Source: Coniella vitis
Taxonomy: Eukaryota > Ascomycota > Sordariomycetes > Diaporthales > Schizoparmaceae
DNA: 64,000 nucleotides
Direction: 5' to 3'
NCBI GenBank assembly: GCA_011317545.1
Contig: WUJK01000001.1
Location: forward strand, 124,001-188,000
Part shown: piece by piece, positions 11,963 through 23,407 of the stretch
Layout: each line of letters opens with the position of its first letter
Position numbering within the stretch: the stretch's first letter is position 1
Notes under the pieces: model-generated
What the model was told of the DNA's origin: nothing
The model's input: the letters and a program-made list of their open reading frames with translations, nothing else
The model's database searches: none
Position numbers and translations under genes: made by a program

Positions 11963-11982
11963 ACTATGTACATGTACATAGT
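11963..11982. repeat. 20-bp perfect palindrome containing the TACTATGTAC-type word
   Basis: ACTATGTACATGTACATAGT is a perfect inverted repeat, formed by two facing copies of the word recurrent in this window's intergenic DNA. It could bind a dimeric factor or be a footprint of a small transposon; neither is shown. Confidence 0.75.
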
Positions 11983-14900
11983 ATACGAATCAGGTTGCTC
12001 ACTGACCCACTCACTGACTAACTGACTGACTCAGTAAGTACCACAGTCAAAATTCCAAGCATCGCGATACGAGCAAGCACCACGACAACACACCAAGGTG
12101 TGTCAAGAGATATTGATGCAAGGATATATTCTTGTTGCTCTGCATGGACAATTGACAATCATTCATCATGGACAAAAAAAGAGGGAGGGGGGCTACGTTT
12201 CGGCCATGTGCGCCCTGTAACCACCCTGCCGTGGTGAGGCTTACACGGTATATTGACGCACTCCACCGACAAGCCCTGCCCTCCTTCGCGAGCGCTGCTC
12301 GTTGCAGAAGGTGGCAGTGGGCTTGGCTCCATTCGGGGACTTTAATGGCTGCTTTGCTTCGTGCCATGCGACTGGGCAGTCGGCGGGAACGTCTACATAA
12401 GTTATACTATGTGGCATGGCAGACTTAGCACACCCTTTAGCTCGGGAGGGGGATGGAATAGACGGCGCGGATGCAGGATGGTGTTTACCGGCTGGACACG
12501 TTGCGACGAGGTCAAAGTGCGAGTACTATGTATGCCACGTATCAAGTGGGCGATTCAACTACTACACTACAATGTACAATTGTAGACCCGTGGCGTAGCG
12601 CAACGACACATCGATGAACAATGTCGTGAGACGGCACACGCATACATATAAAGATATTCAAAACCCAGAGCCTCTGAAGTTTTTGACTGTCGATATTTAG
12701 CATTCTCGATTTCACACGGATGTATAGGTCCCATTCTCGTCCAATACACAAAGGGGTTATAAGTAGCAATTTTACAAAGTCTTGATGTTGGTGATATCGT
12801 GCAGTCAATGAATCACCGGCACAGAAAGTGATGCTCGCATTATTCCTTCTCGTCTAGCTTATTCTATCTCGATGATTGGCATGAGATTGACAAAGAGTAG
12901 GTATATTCAACATCCAGCTGGCTGGGTTCTGCGAAGATATTACTTACATTACCAAGGAGCCCTCGGCCTTGAAAGGTTCGTCAAGTAAGGTCGCCAGTAT
13001 ATATGTCGATCAATTCCGGAAGAGGTGGAGGATGAAGAGTAGGTCAATCAAGCCCAAAGAATTTTCAAGAGCAGGAAAGCTTGATATTACCATCAACCGA
13101 ATGGTAACTGACCTGTCTATTCATCTCCTTGTGAAGTTGTCAGCCGTATATCCTCTTCCTCGTGAGACTGTCTAAGGACATATGCCATGTCATTGTCAAC
13201 CAAAAAGACTTTTCAGCAACACTGAGCGTCCACAACAGCCGTATAAGTGTAAGAATTTATGTATGTATACATATGCTTGAAAAAGATATCTCGTCGTAAA
13301 CCCCGTTCAGCATCTACAGATAGCTTATAACAGCATATGTTATGTTCCTAGCGCAGCATACAAAACCCAACCCTTCCTAAACACGAAAGGCGGCGAAGTA
13401 GAAAACACACCAAGAAATATATATAACCACTAGTCTGACTGCCCTCCCCCCCCCTTCTCCTCGACGTTTCCCTTTCCTTTCCCGCAGCTCGCTTCATTGG
13501 CAAGTCCCAAACTCCAAAGACCTATTCACACAGCCCCAACTCGATTACATAGCTAAATTCATGCACATTAAACAATGATGAGCAGCCTCCGCCACCACAC
13601 ACACGATCGACTATGGTCAAATAACACGGTAATACCAATGAAACGCTACTACTTTATCCTCAACGAACAAATACCGCCACCGCCGCCCCCAACACCCGGG
13701 GCCCTGGTCCACAAACCAAAAACGCTGGACAATATAGTATCCTTTGCCACGATCGAGGCCCCAGAACCGTTTGCCAAGGAGGCAGGGACAAGAAAGTCAT
13801 GTATACCGGCGTCGCAAAGAAGAGATGTATAGGATATTATACGAACTTGAATGCATACAAAATATGTAAACCCGGAGGACGTACAAACGAACAATAGACG
13901 AGTTGGCAGGATGATATGTTCAAAGGCACATCCTTCTTCGAGACTGGAAGGAAGGAGAGGCGGGGGCTGGTACTTGACACAATTCAGCGACGACCGGCTT
14001 CACTTACCCGAAGACGATAGAAGGGCTAGGATTTGACGGAAGGGGACGAGTACGAGAAACAGGGAAAAACTTAAAAACAAAAAAACGACCCCGCTATTTT
14101 TTGCCACGTTTATGCGATTGCTATGGCCTGGGATGAGGGATGGGGAAAACATCGAGACGGCTATTCGTTTTTTTTTTTTTTGGCCTCTCCAATTGATTTA
14201 TATCGTCAAGGAAGATCGATGTCGATATGATGTTGGTAAGCCACTCTTCCCTTCTCCCCTGGAATTCTTCCTCACACTGATAACATTTTCGGTGGACTCA
14301 TATCAAGTGTGTGTCTGTCCCTAAAAACATTTCAACAATATTTCAAACATGCAAAACCAATTAATCATCTTGTAGTAGGCAACCTGGCAGCGCATGAGCA
14401 AGCCCGATCTAGAGGGAATATAAAGGGAGAGTGTGAATGTGTGGCTTGATTAGCTTCAGATATACAACACAAAAATTCAATCTGGAATCCCCGCGGAGGA
14501 GAAAAAGAGAAGCATAAAAAGGAGAAACAAGAAATACGAAGGACTTAGACCTGTCTGTGAATACGGACGTGGCATTGATTTACACCACCCCATCATCTGG
14601 AACGATCAAGATATCACCACCACATACGAAGTACGAAGAAGATTTCAGGAGTCAGTCACAGACATCAAGGTGAAAATCCCACCAAAAGGGTGGAGTCTGC
14701 GCTCCATTTCGTTTCGTAGTATGCCTTTTTTTTCTTTTTTTGCCCCTTCTTCCCTAAACTGGCCCGCACTATATAGAAGTTGTTTTTTCACCCTCTCTGT
14801 TCCACTTGTATCCGGCATGAATCTGAACGTACCGGTTGTTTTACGGACCCTTGAAAAAATTGATGGCGTTTTGCATATGGAGTCGTCCTCTTTCCCTGTC

Positions 14901-16829
14901 GGGTCTGTGAAAGAATCGTCTACTATGATAGACAAACATGGCCCACCATGAACACACGCAAGCAAACAAACACGCAACCAGAAATCACCGTCTTTAGCTT
15001 CGGAAGAGTCTAAATCGAAACAGGAAACAAGGACGTGTCCGCGCTCTTGACCCGATTAGGAAGATTGGACCGGGAAAATAGGGACGAGTGGAAATAGAAG
15101 ACGGCCCAAAAAGAATTGTCCATGTGGAGGAGGAAGTGGAGGTGAGTAGAAGTCTTGGCGGCTCTTTTTTTTCCCTTCTTTCTTTTTGGGCTTCTTTTTT
15201 GGTAAGGAGGGGCAGTCATCTACGACGATAAATACTATATATATTTTTCTTTTTTAAGGAACTTTGATAGATGAAGGGAGTGTTTGGTGGTGGGGGGAAC
15301 GTGCGTGGTGCGGGTGCAGTGCGGCGAGGCTGAGCATTTCCCCATTTTGGGGTACTGCTAAGTACTTTAGTATGTTATGTACAACCAACCAATCCTGGAG
15401 TTGGTCTGGACTGCGGGTTTGTACCGCTCGTTACCTGACTAGCACTGAGTAGCAGCAAAAGTGCCCCAAGCCACACTGCCTCGACGGCGGTATGGCGATT
15501 TCAGAGCAACCACCAATACTATGTACAGCGGCCACTTTGCAGACATCCATTGCTGCAGCATGTCGCACATGGCAGGTAATTGATAGGTTTTGTACGACGG
15601 CGCATCGAACCATACTTGCCTATAGCCCCCAGAGCAGGTCGTGCAGAATGCCATCCTATGGTCCAGGCCGTGCTGATCGCAGCCTCGGGGTAACACAGAC
15701 CCAGAGTCTGGACGAATATCACGCTTGGCCGCGCGAGCCAGCGGGTTGCGTGGAATGTGCTGTACACTGTACACGATACATGGCAAAGTTTGCACATAGT
15801 AGGCAGGCTCGCCCAGCAGGCTCAGGTACCCAGGCCTTGGCCCAGATTACCCCTGATGCACCTGTGGCGTCCAACAAGGCTGCCCGCTAGTGGGATGCTC
15901 GGGGGTTCAGGCATAGGGCTTTCGCACATAGTAGTGGATTACCTAACAGACTAAAGGCCCGGCAGCCAAGAAGCACTATGCAAGCAGCACCCTCCTGCGC
16001 TGCTGACTCAGCCCTACTGCATAGGAAATCAGAGCGAGAACATACCAGGTTCGGATCTGTCTTTCGAATCAACCTTTCCACTCGTGTGTCATGTTTTCCA
16101 TCGTAAGGCCGTCCAACACGCAACGCTGACATGGACAATTGTCTGTCCAGCGGCTGATGAGATCGAAAGAAGGGTCCGTATCCTTTTCCCCCTGCCCTAA
16201 GCATGTGATGCAAGGATCACGAGCGAGCATCAACCCAGTATAGCAGCCAGCAGCGCCAACAGCGCCAGCAGAACCCAGCCGGGCCCGGGTCCGTGGATCC
16301 CCTAAAAGCCCCCGATACTATCTATGTAGCCACAGCATTCCCGCGCCGACTGGGCGCCATAATGTGCCTCTGCTGTTTTCATGCGTCAGATCTCTTTCCC
16401 AACACGAGCAGCGTGAAACGGGCGCGCATGAAGATGCAAAGCGAAACAAGAGCGCTGCTAGCCCGTAGCCTCGGCAAGGCTACCGACTATCAGTCAATGC
16501 TGAACTGGGACGATCCACTCGCATGGGCGTGTGGCGGTCCGTCTGCGGGCTGAGAGATCCAACGTCGTTGCATATACTATAGTATTATTTCCTTGGGTCA
16601 TTTTGGAGGTTTTCCCCCTTCTTTCCCCTCTTCTCTGTCTCCCCCCCCCGGTCGTAGGCCACGTTGGCTTGGGTCGTCACGTAGTAGCTACATCCCGTAC
16701 CTGGGCTGGCGGAGATACTCAGTGGGGGGCCAGAGATGCTCCAGTTGGCCCCAAGGTCATTTAGCGAGATCGATGGATCCAACGCTGACAGGGGCGGTTG
16801 GAATGAAAGGATGCGTCTGTGATTCGAGT

Positions 16830-16854
16830 TTTGCTTGCTTGCTTGCTTGCTTGC
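16830..16854. repeat. (TTGC)n microsatellite
   Basis: Six TTGC units in noncoding DNA within the gene-free interval. Confidence 0.85.
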
Positions 16855-18995
16855 TGACAACCGCAGACTTGTGCTATGCTCAATCAGTGGTTTCCTGGTG
16901 TGGATTCATCAAAAGCTCAACGAGATGGCTCAGTGGGATGCGTTTCTGCTTACCGATCGAGTCGCATTTGGCTTGAATTTATTGCTAGATCGAGACACTT
17001 TGTTACGAGGACTGATCGAGAGGTTGTATCTGGGCACCGCTACTATGTATACGTACTGCTGGAGGTAAAGAGGGTGGAGAGCCCAGGCCCCTGTCGACCG
17101 CGGCAATCAGCATCTGTTAACCCTGCTAGAGCTAGCGCCACAGTTCTCTAGGGCGCAAGTTGGGCGAATCCACCTGCCATACTATGTACAGCCATAGTAG
17201 CGTCTGACCGACCTAGCCGAACAACGGACAGAATGGCAAAAGGGAGCGTCGACAAAACGAGACGGAGGAAACCGAAAAAAGTCCTCTCACAGACAGGACT
17301 CGGTAGTACCATGTAAGCCAATGATTATGACATGTAAGTTAGGGAGAAAAGTGCAGTATTGCAGCACCTTGCATTCAGGCTATTGAATTGAGGTGCAGCC
17401 TGCAGTGCAGCCAGCTAAAATACCTACCATGTACTTACAGTACCTGGGTAATCTTTACTATGTGCTGTACAGTACGTACAATACGCCCGCCATTACTCAG
17501 TAGACGATACTTGACACTTGCCTACCATGTACAACACCAGGCTGTTCCTGCCCACGTCCATGTGAACTTTACCGTTCACCCTCTCGTTGTCGCTGCTGCT
17601 GCTGCTTCCTTCCCTGTCCTGTCGTGCCTTCTTACATAGTATATACTTGCTGGGATTAACCAGAGCTAAGCCTGGCTGGGCACACTTTGGCACTCTAGCC
17701 TACCATCCGAGCTGCACCTGGCTCTTTCCTACCGTCTTTTCGCTAGGCGCGCTCTTTCTTTTCGCTCCTTCCCATCGTCCCATCTTTTGTGCCCTCTGCC
17801 TTCTGGTTTCCGGCTCTTTCCCAGTTCCCAGTTGTAATATCGGCCCTGGAGATTTGCCTCCTTCTCCTCGCCGCCAGAATCATCACGACGCATTTTCGCT
17901 TCGCGCCCGACTGCCCGTCCCCGGAAGCAAGCGCCGGCCTCTTCAATCTTACACTCCTCTCTTGGCCCTTAAGCGGCCCCGGTCCAATACCAACCTTAAT
18001 CTCCTCAGCCTCCCCTTAGTCACACCCCGCTGCCGCACTATCGCCTGTGAATCCACGGCCGTCATCAAACGAGACCAGTCCCGAATCCATTCTTTTGCTC
18101 GCTTGTTTTGTTGTAGCCGTTGTTGTTGCTGTTGTTTGCTGATTGTTGTTGTTCCCCCTTCTTCTTCCACACTCGCACGTCTTTTTCAAAAGCTGCCAAG
18201 GCGAGCTGCCGCCGTGAGTCCGTTCCAGACGCCGTCGCTGCTGTGCTGTGCTGTGCTGTGCTTGACGAAGCGCCGTCGTTGTCGTGTCGATCTCCAGAGC
18301 CCCCCAGCAGCTGACTTGACTTGTCGGCATTCCTCAACCACAGCCCCAGAGAATGTCTCTGGTTTCTGGCGCCATCGCATGACCCTTTTTGTTCCCTCGC
18401 CGCTCGATCTCGCCTTGGCTCACCTCGTATCCCCTCTCTTCCTTTTTCTCGCCTCCAACCTCTTTAGCAGCTCGAGCTTGCATGCTCATGCGCCGTTGGT
18501 GCCGCAAGGGAGGACAAGTCTCGATCCAGAGAGCCCTCGAGCCTACGAATTGAGCCTGCCCTTCGACTTGTACGACATCTCTAGACCCACCGTGGTTGTG
18601 TCTCACACCCCCAACCGACCACAAGCGCAACCCGCACGCTCGCACTCTGGTCCTTCGCCTCTGTCGGGATTCTGCAACCAGCCGGCTGGCTGCGTGGGCG
18701 CTGTCGCTGTGTCCAACCGAACCTCTAGTTTTCGGCGCCATACCTCCTCAGAATCTACGTCCTGGGTCGATCATCGCGGGCCGAACTTCACTGGCTCAGA
18801 CGCTCACCACCGCTACAAGGACTCACGTCCGACGACGACTACGCACGCGACAAAAGAACAAAAACAAAGCACAACGACACCGAACAACGACAATTCCTCC
18901 TCACCAACCACACTCCAACTGCCTGCAGATGGTCACAAACGAACAACATTGTTGTCTGCCGTAGAAGCGAGGCATCTTTTTCTCTGCTGTGGACC

Positions 18996-21743
18996 ATGGC
19001 TGCAACGGCGTCCCGCTCCGTGGATCCTGAGGAGCTTGCCATTCACCTTTCTCCTGGTACCGCTCGAGACCTGGCACACAAGAGAGGGGCGCGGACTACC
19101 ATAAGTCATTTTGACGCTTCATCAGACGAAGAAGAAGAGGAGGACTATCAGCAGGATGATCGCCGCTTTTTCGAGGATGACCGGGCGATCCAGACCCCAA
19201 CAGTGGCTGGTCACTCGCATATCCCCCTGCACCCGATTCCGTCCATGCAGGAAGCCTTTGCGGAATCCCTCGAAGAAGCAACCAGAGCTGGCCTGAGCCA
19301 GAAGCCAGCACTCAGACAACTTGATGCAAAGGCACGGCGCGAAAAATTGCTGGACGAGGACAAATCCAGAGGGCCCCCCAATCGTGCATGGCGTTTCCGC
19401 TCCGGTCAAAAGTGCCATGAGCTGCGGAAGCTGATTGCGCAAATCTCGTTTGGCATTGAACTCTTGATCAAGGGCATGGCGAATAACAATGCCCAAGTCC
19501 TCAGTATCCTGCAAGGCCACATTGACGAGGTGGACGAATTCTTGGAAACCGGGATGGAAGACGTCAAAGAAGCCAGCAAGGATTTGAAAGACCGCATGGA
19601 CTTTCTCAAGGTGCCCATGGAGAACATGGAAGTATTTGAGCAGATGCTGGAGAACCGGAAGTTCCGTTTGCAAATTGTCGAAGGGAATGTCAAGATCGAA
19701 CATATCCTCTCTCGAACCTCTACTGCCCACACCCAAACCATTCGCGACGTCGCCGAGGGCTTGCGGGCCGTCAAGCAGTTTGCCCAGTACTTGAAAGAAA
19801 ATGACAAAGGGAGTTGGCGGCGGGACCGTCTGGATGTCATTGATGTGTTTGACGCCATGAAGGGCAATGCTGAGGGCTGGCTCAAAGAATTCACGACGCT
19901 CGAGTCCAACAGTACTCTCCTCAGTGGTCTTCTCGTCCAGCTCAGCTCCATCATTGTGGATATTGACAAAAAGGCGGGTGAAGTCAGCCGGCGGACAAGG
20001 GTCAGTCCCTTCACTTAATCCTTGCGTTTCTTTTTCTTTTTCTTCATTTTTGTGGTTGATTTCTTTGTGAGGTGGACTAACACAAAGCCGAACCAGTTCA
20101 CTTTGGATCCATACTCAAAGTCAGATCGGCATTCAGTATCCCACGCCGATGAGGCTCCTTCCTCAGAAGCAACTCCGCCTCCGTCGCCGCCTGCGTCAAG
20201 CTCGACATCATCCGTCACTCCGCGCATCAGGACTCTTGATTTTGGTCATTCGCTTGGCGGATTTCTCGGCGAGTCGGACGACACCAACATGGGAATCCCC
20301 ATTACGCAAATCCCCGATATTCCCATCAGAGCGAAGCAGCGCATCACTAAAGACTCTGACACGCTGCAAACTTATATACTATCAAATAGTACATATACTC
20401 CTCCGGAGAGTTCTAAAAAGATCCCTGAAGTCATTGTGGACGATGGCTCTCAGACCGATAGGGAGGCTGAGGTTGAGTCGGTTGCCGAGTCTCGCACCAC
20501 ACAATCCACTGCCTCATCCAAAGAGGAAGAGCACTCGGACTCGGAACAGGAGGAGGAAGAAGATGAAGAGGAGGTGGAGGACGAGGAGGAGGACGAGCAT
20601 GAGGAGGAGAAGCAAGATGATACTGAACTCATCTTGCTCCAACCAAGGACCTATACGCCCATTCCTCCAGCGCCATCGCCATCACCTAGGGCATCTCCAA
20701 GACCAACTATTACACCAGTCGAACAACGACCGAAACAGACTCTTGAGCGTCCAAAGCAGCCATTTGAACAGCCAAAGCAGACGATACAGCCTCCAGAGCG
20801 GTCGAGCGAGCGGTTGAAGCAGCAAGCTGAGCAAACAAAACCGACTTTCGACGCTGCAGCGCAGTTTCCCCAGCCACCAAGAACAGTCGTTGCGCAGCGT
20901 GGGGTAAACCGCGGCACCCCAGATGAATTAAGTATTCACATTGAAGCCGACGAGGATATACTGCCATCACCCGATGAAGTTCGTGAGACTGTGCTCATGA
21001 TCCCACAACGTGAGGTAATGCGGGCTCCGATCCGCGCTCAGCCCAAGATTCTGCAGATACAACCGGTACAGCGGCAATCGCGATCGTCAGACAAGGAGGT
21101 AATTCTTAGCCACAAGACTTCACTCCGGGAACGCGTGTCCCTCAAGGGCGAGCTGCCAACAGCAATCCACGTTCCGCCTGTGAATGTTTATGAAATCCCA
21201 CGACCCCGGCTACAGACGCCGCAAGGTTCGCCGCGGTCCCAACGGTCTCAGCGATCTCAGCGACCGCCGGCATCGTCCCACGGCATCGAGGGCGAGTCCA
21301 GGCGGGATGAAAGCAGACATCGGACCACCAACCTCGATTACGTCCCTCCCCAGTTTCCCAACCTCATTGCTTCTCCAGCCTCTGAACGACAGCACTTCCG
21401 CCCTGTGCAAGCCAGTCCGCACTCTCCGCTCCAGCAGCGTCCCCATACAGCGGGCACTGTCGTCAACCGCAGTGGCGATCGCGGCGCGCCCTCTCAAATG
21501 GGCATGAGCATGTTGAGTAACGTGACAACAATGAACGACAGCGCAAGCACCAAAGCTGGCAGCACGCGGACGGTCAAAAAGAAGCGCAGCGCTTTTGGTT
21601 GGCTCAAGAAGGCTTTCGCTCTCGACGAGGAAGAACGAGCTGCGTTTGAGGCTCGGAGGAGAGCGCAGCCTGCGAATTATTACCAGTACCAAATGCCACC
21701 TGTGGATAGTCCACGATACTTGGATGGGAAGCGGATTGCATAA
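18996..21743 (+). CDS. Large coiled-coil and disordered protein of unknown function
   Basis: Two exons, 18996-20000 and 20097-21743, give 883 aa; the 96-bp intron (GTCAGT...CCAG) joins RRTR to FTLDPYSK in phase. I do not recognise the family. Residues about 45-55 are a DEEEEED acidic patch. Residues about 120-330 form a charged, heptad-rich helical region (WRFRSGQKCHELRKLIAQIS through IVDIDKKAGEVSRR) that looks folded or coiled-coil. The second exon is disordered, with a long Glu/Asp tract (20526-20615), Pro/Gln-rich repeats around PKQ, and scattered Arg/Ser. The C-terminus is basic and amphipathic: RSAFGWLKKAFALDEEERAA. That ending looks like a peptide or membrane docking motif. The ATG (context ACCATGG) follows a long pyrimidine-rich leader. 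A scaffold role would be a guess. Confidence 0.85.
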
Positions 21744-23407
21744 GACGGTTGTTACATCTGTACGCTATGCGCTTTGGCGACTTGCTCGTACCTTGAATCA
21801 CTTTCCCTGTGATGCCGCGGATGCCTTCCTCGTGAGGTCAGTCCCTCCGAGAGGAGTAAATCCAGGGAGTGCCCCCACACCACACCACACCACAAAATAA
21901 CACATACACATATTTCGGCGGCATATCATTTGTCCCCGGATGATGCACATAATCAACATTTGTGTCATAAAAGATAATGAAGTGAGCCAGGGGCTCAAGC
22001 CCCGGCTACAGATGACAAAGGTTTAGTGATATCAAGTATTGAACTTGTGGAGAGATCAGTACCAACATTTGCAAGCCATCTATTTTGTACTTTCTTGTTT
22101 CTTGCTTTTTCTTCTTCTTGGTTCTCATTCTTGCTTGTCATGCACAAGCAGGTGGATAGTACTTGTTTCTATTGGGTCGGGCTACTTGGCTTTATCCTTT
22201 GCCTCCACAACTTTGGTCATTTTAGCCAAAAGCGAAAGGTGTTTGGAGTACTTTCGGCGCACGCAGGATGTTTCTACAAACCTGCCAATGATATCACTTG
22301 TAACTTGCAGAAAGGGAGGGAAAGGTCTTTTACTGATACCACAGTTCAGGGTTCTCCTTTTTCTTTCTTTTTCTGGAAACGTTCAGCCAACAAGAGAAGG
22401 CTGACTGAAGCTGGAAATATCAGTGTCCTTTACATGACATCATTCATAATTGGGGGATGTTTTATATATTTCGAATTGGAATATGGAGGTTATACCACTC
22501 CAGACTTTCTTGCTCTTATCTTTTACTGTGTTGTTGCCTGATCTGGTTGCCAGAGAAACTCATCGCTATGATACTTGAGGATAGCCAGCATTTGACCACA
22601 ACACTTGAGAGTGATACTAATGAGCCAATGGCTTTCTTTTTTTTCCCTTACTCAAACCTGAAGTTAATGTGTTGTCGTTAAGTGACATTACTGAGTAGCT
22701 GGGTAAACATGACTGGGACGATTGACCGCACAATGCTTTACATGAATATAGTCTAAATCATGCAGCCAAATTGACCAGACGATATGCGGATGCTGTCCAG
22801 CAAAATTTTCGAAATCATCAGTGGATACTATCATTTGTCGCTTCAGTTTGCATAGAACCTCGACGACGCCGACAACAACAAACGTACCGGCCAGTCATGA
22901 AACACAAACAAAATTAGACCTGAACCGACCAGTCGGCTGCTTACACAGATTAACAAGCCTCAATACTCGCTTGCTCAGACCGGACTCCGGACTCGATGAG
23001 CAACGCGACACAACTTGACCCACCCACCACAAGACACAATCAAGCGCAACAGACTTCTCGACAAAGGGGATAAAAGATATAAACGGGAATGGGGCAAAAA
23101 GATGCCAGGAACGAGTCCAGCAGGTATAAGGCGGGGATGAAAAGAAGGCGGTAGCAAAGCCTTTCCCCCAGAGATTCAGCGTGGTATTCGTGCAAAACGT
23201 TGATGAAGGACATATCAATGCACCCATTTGAGTGGATATGCCCATTGTGGTCCCTTGAATGCAGTCCATCTTACCACTCTTTCTATGCTAGTCGAACAAG
23301 TGTTTATACAAATATTACCAAAAAAAGGTTCACGGAGAGGGGGGATGATGATTTTGCACCTCGAGATACCGTGTGATCCAACCTCTCAACCACACACACA
23401 CCCATCA
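21744..23407. other. Convergent intergenic region, AT-rich
   Basis: About 1.66 kb between two stops, long for a convergent pair here. It holds a strong hairpin at 21985-22007 and T-rich sequence. A frame of 171 codons at 22026-22541 has no recognisable domain and a composition like the surrounding noncoding DNA, so I do not call it. Confidence 0.45.

Larger units (their letters stand above)
10814..18995. other. 8.2-kb gene-free interval with repeats and a long pyrimidine-rich leader
   Basis: No convincing coding gene, tRNA or rRNA was found between the divergent starts at 10813 and 18996. The part from about 17,580 to 18,990 is pyrimidine-rich with many short upstream ATGs, as in a long fungal 5' leader. 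The central part (about 12,000-15,250) is AT-richer. Repeated TACTATGTAC-like words occur throughout. A small multi-exon gene or a long noncoding RNA could be hidden here. Confidence 0.5.

Noticed and set aside
12930..13010. Short minus-strand frame ending LLDEPFKAEGSLVM, possibly a last exon
   Set aside because: Only about 20 codons, and I could not find convincing upstream exons on the same strand.
16040..16065. GGTTCGGATC resembling a tRNA B box
   Set aside because: No matching A box, acceptor stem or cloverleaf around it.
17587..19104. 505-codon open frame upstream of the coiled-coil gene
   Set aside because: Composition is that of a C/T-rich leader (Leu/Pro/Ser/Cys runs), no domain is visible, and it overlaps the better-supported start at 18996 in another frame.
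22026..22541. 171-codon frame in the convergent AT-rich region
   Set aside because: Rich in Phe/Leu/Ser as expected for T-rich noncoding DNA; no domain, no plausible introns.
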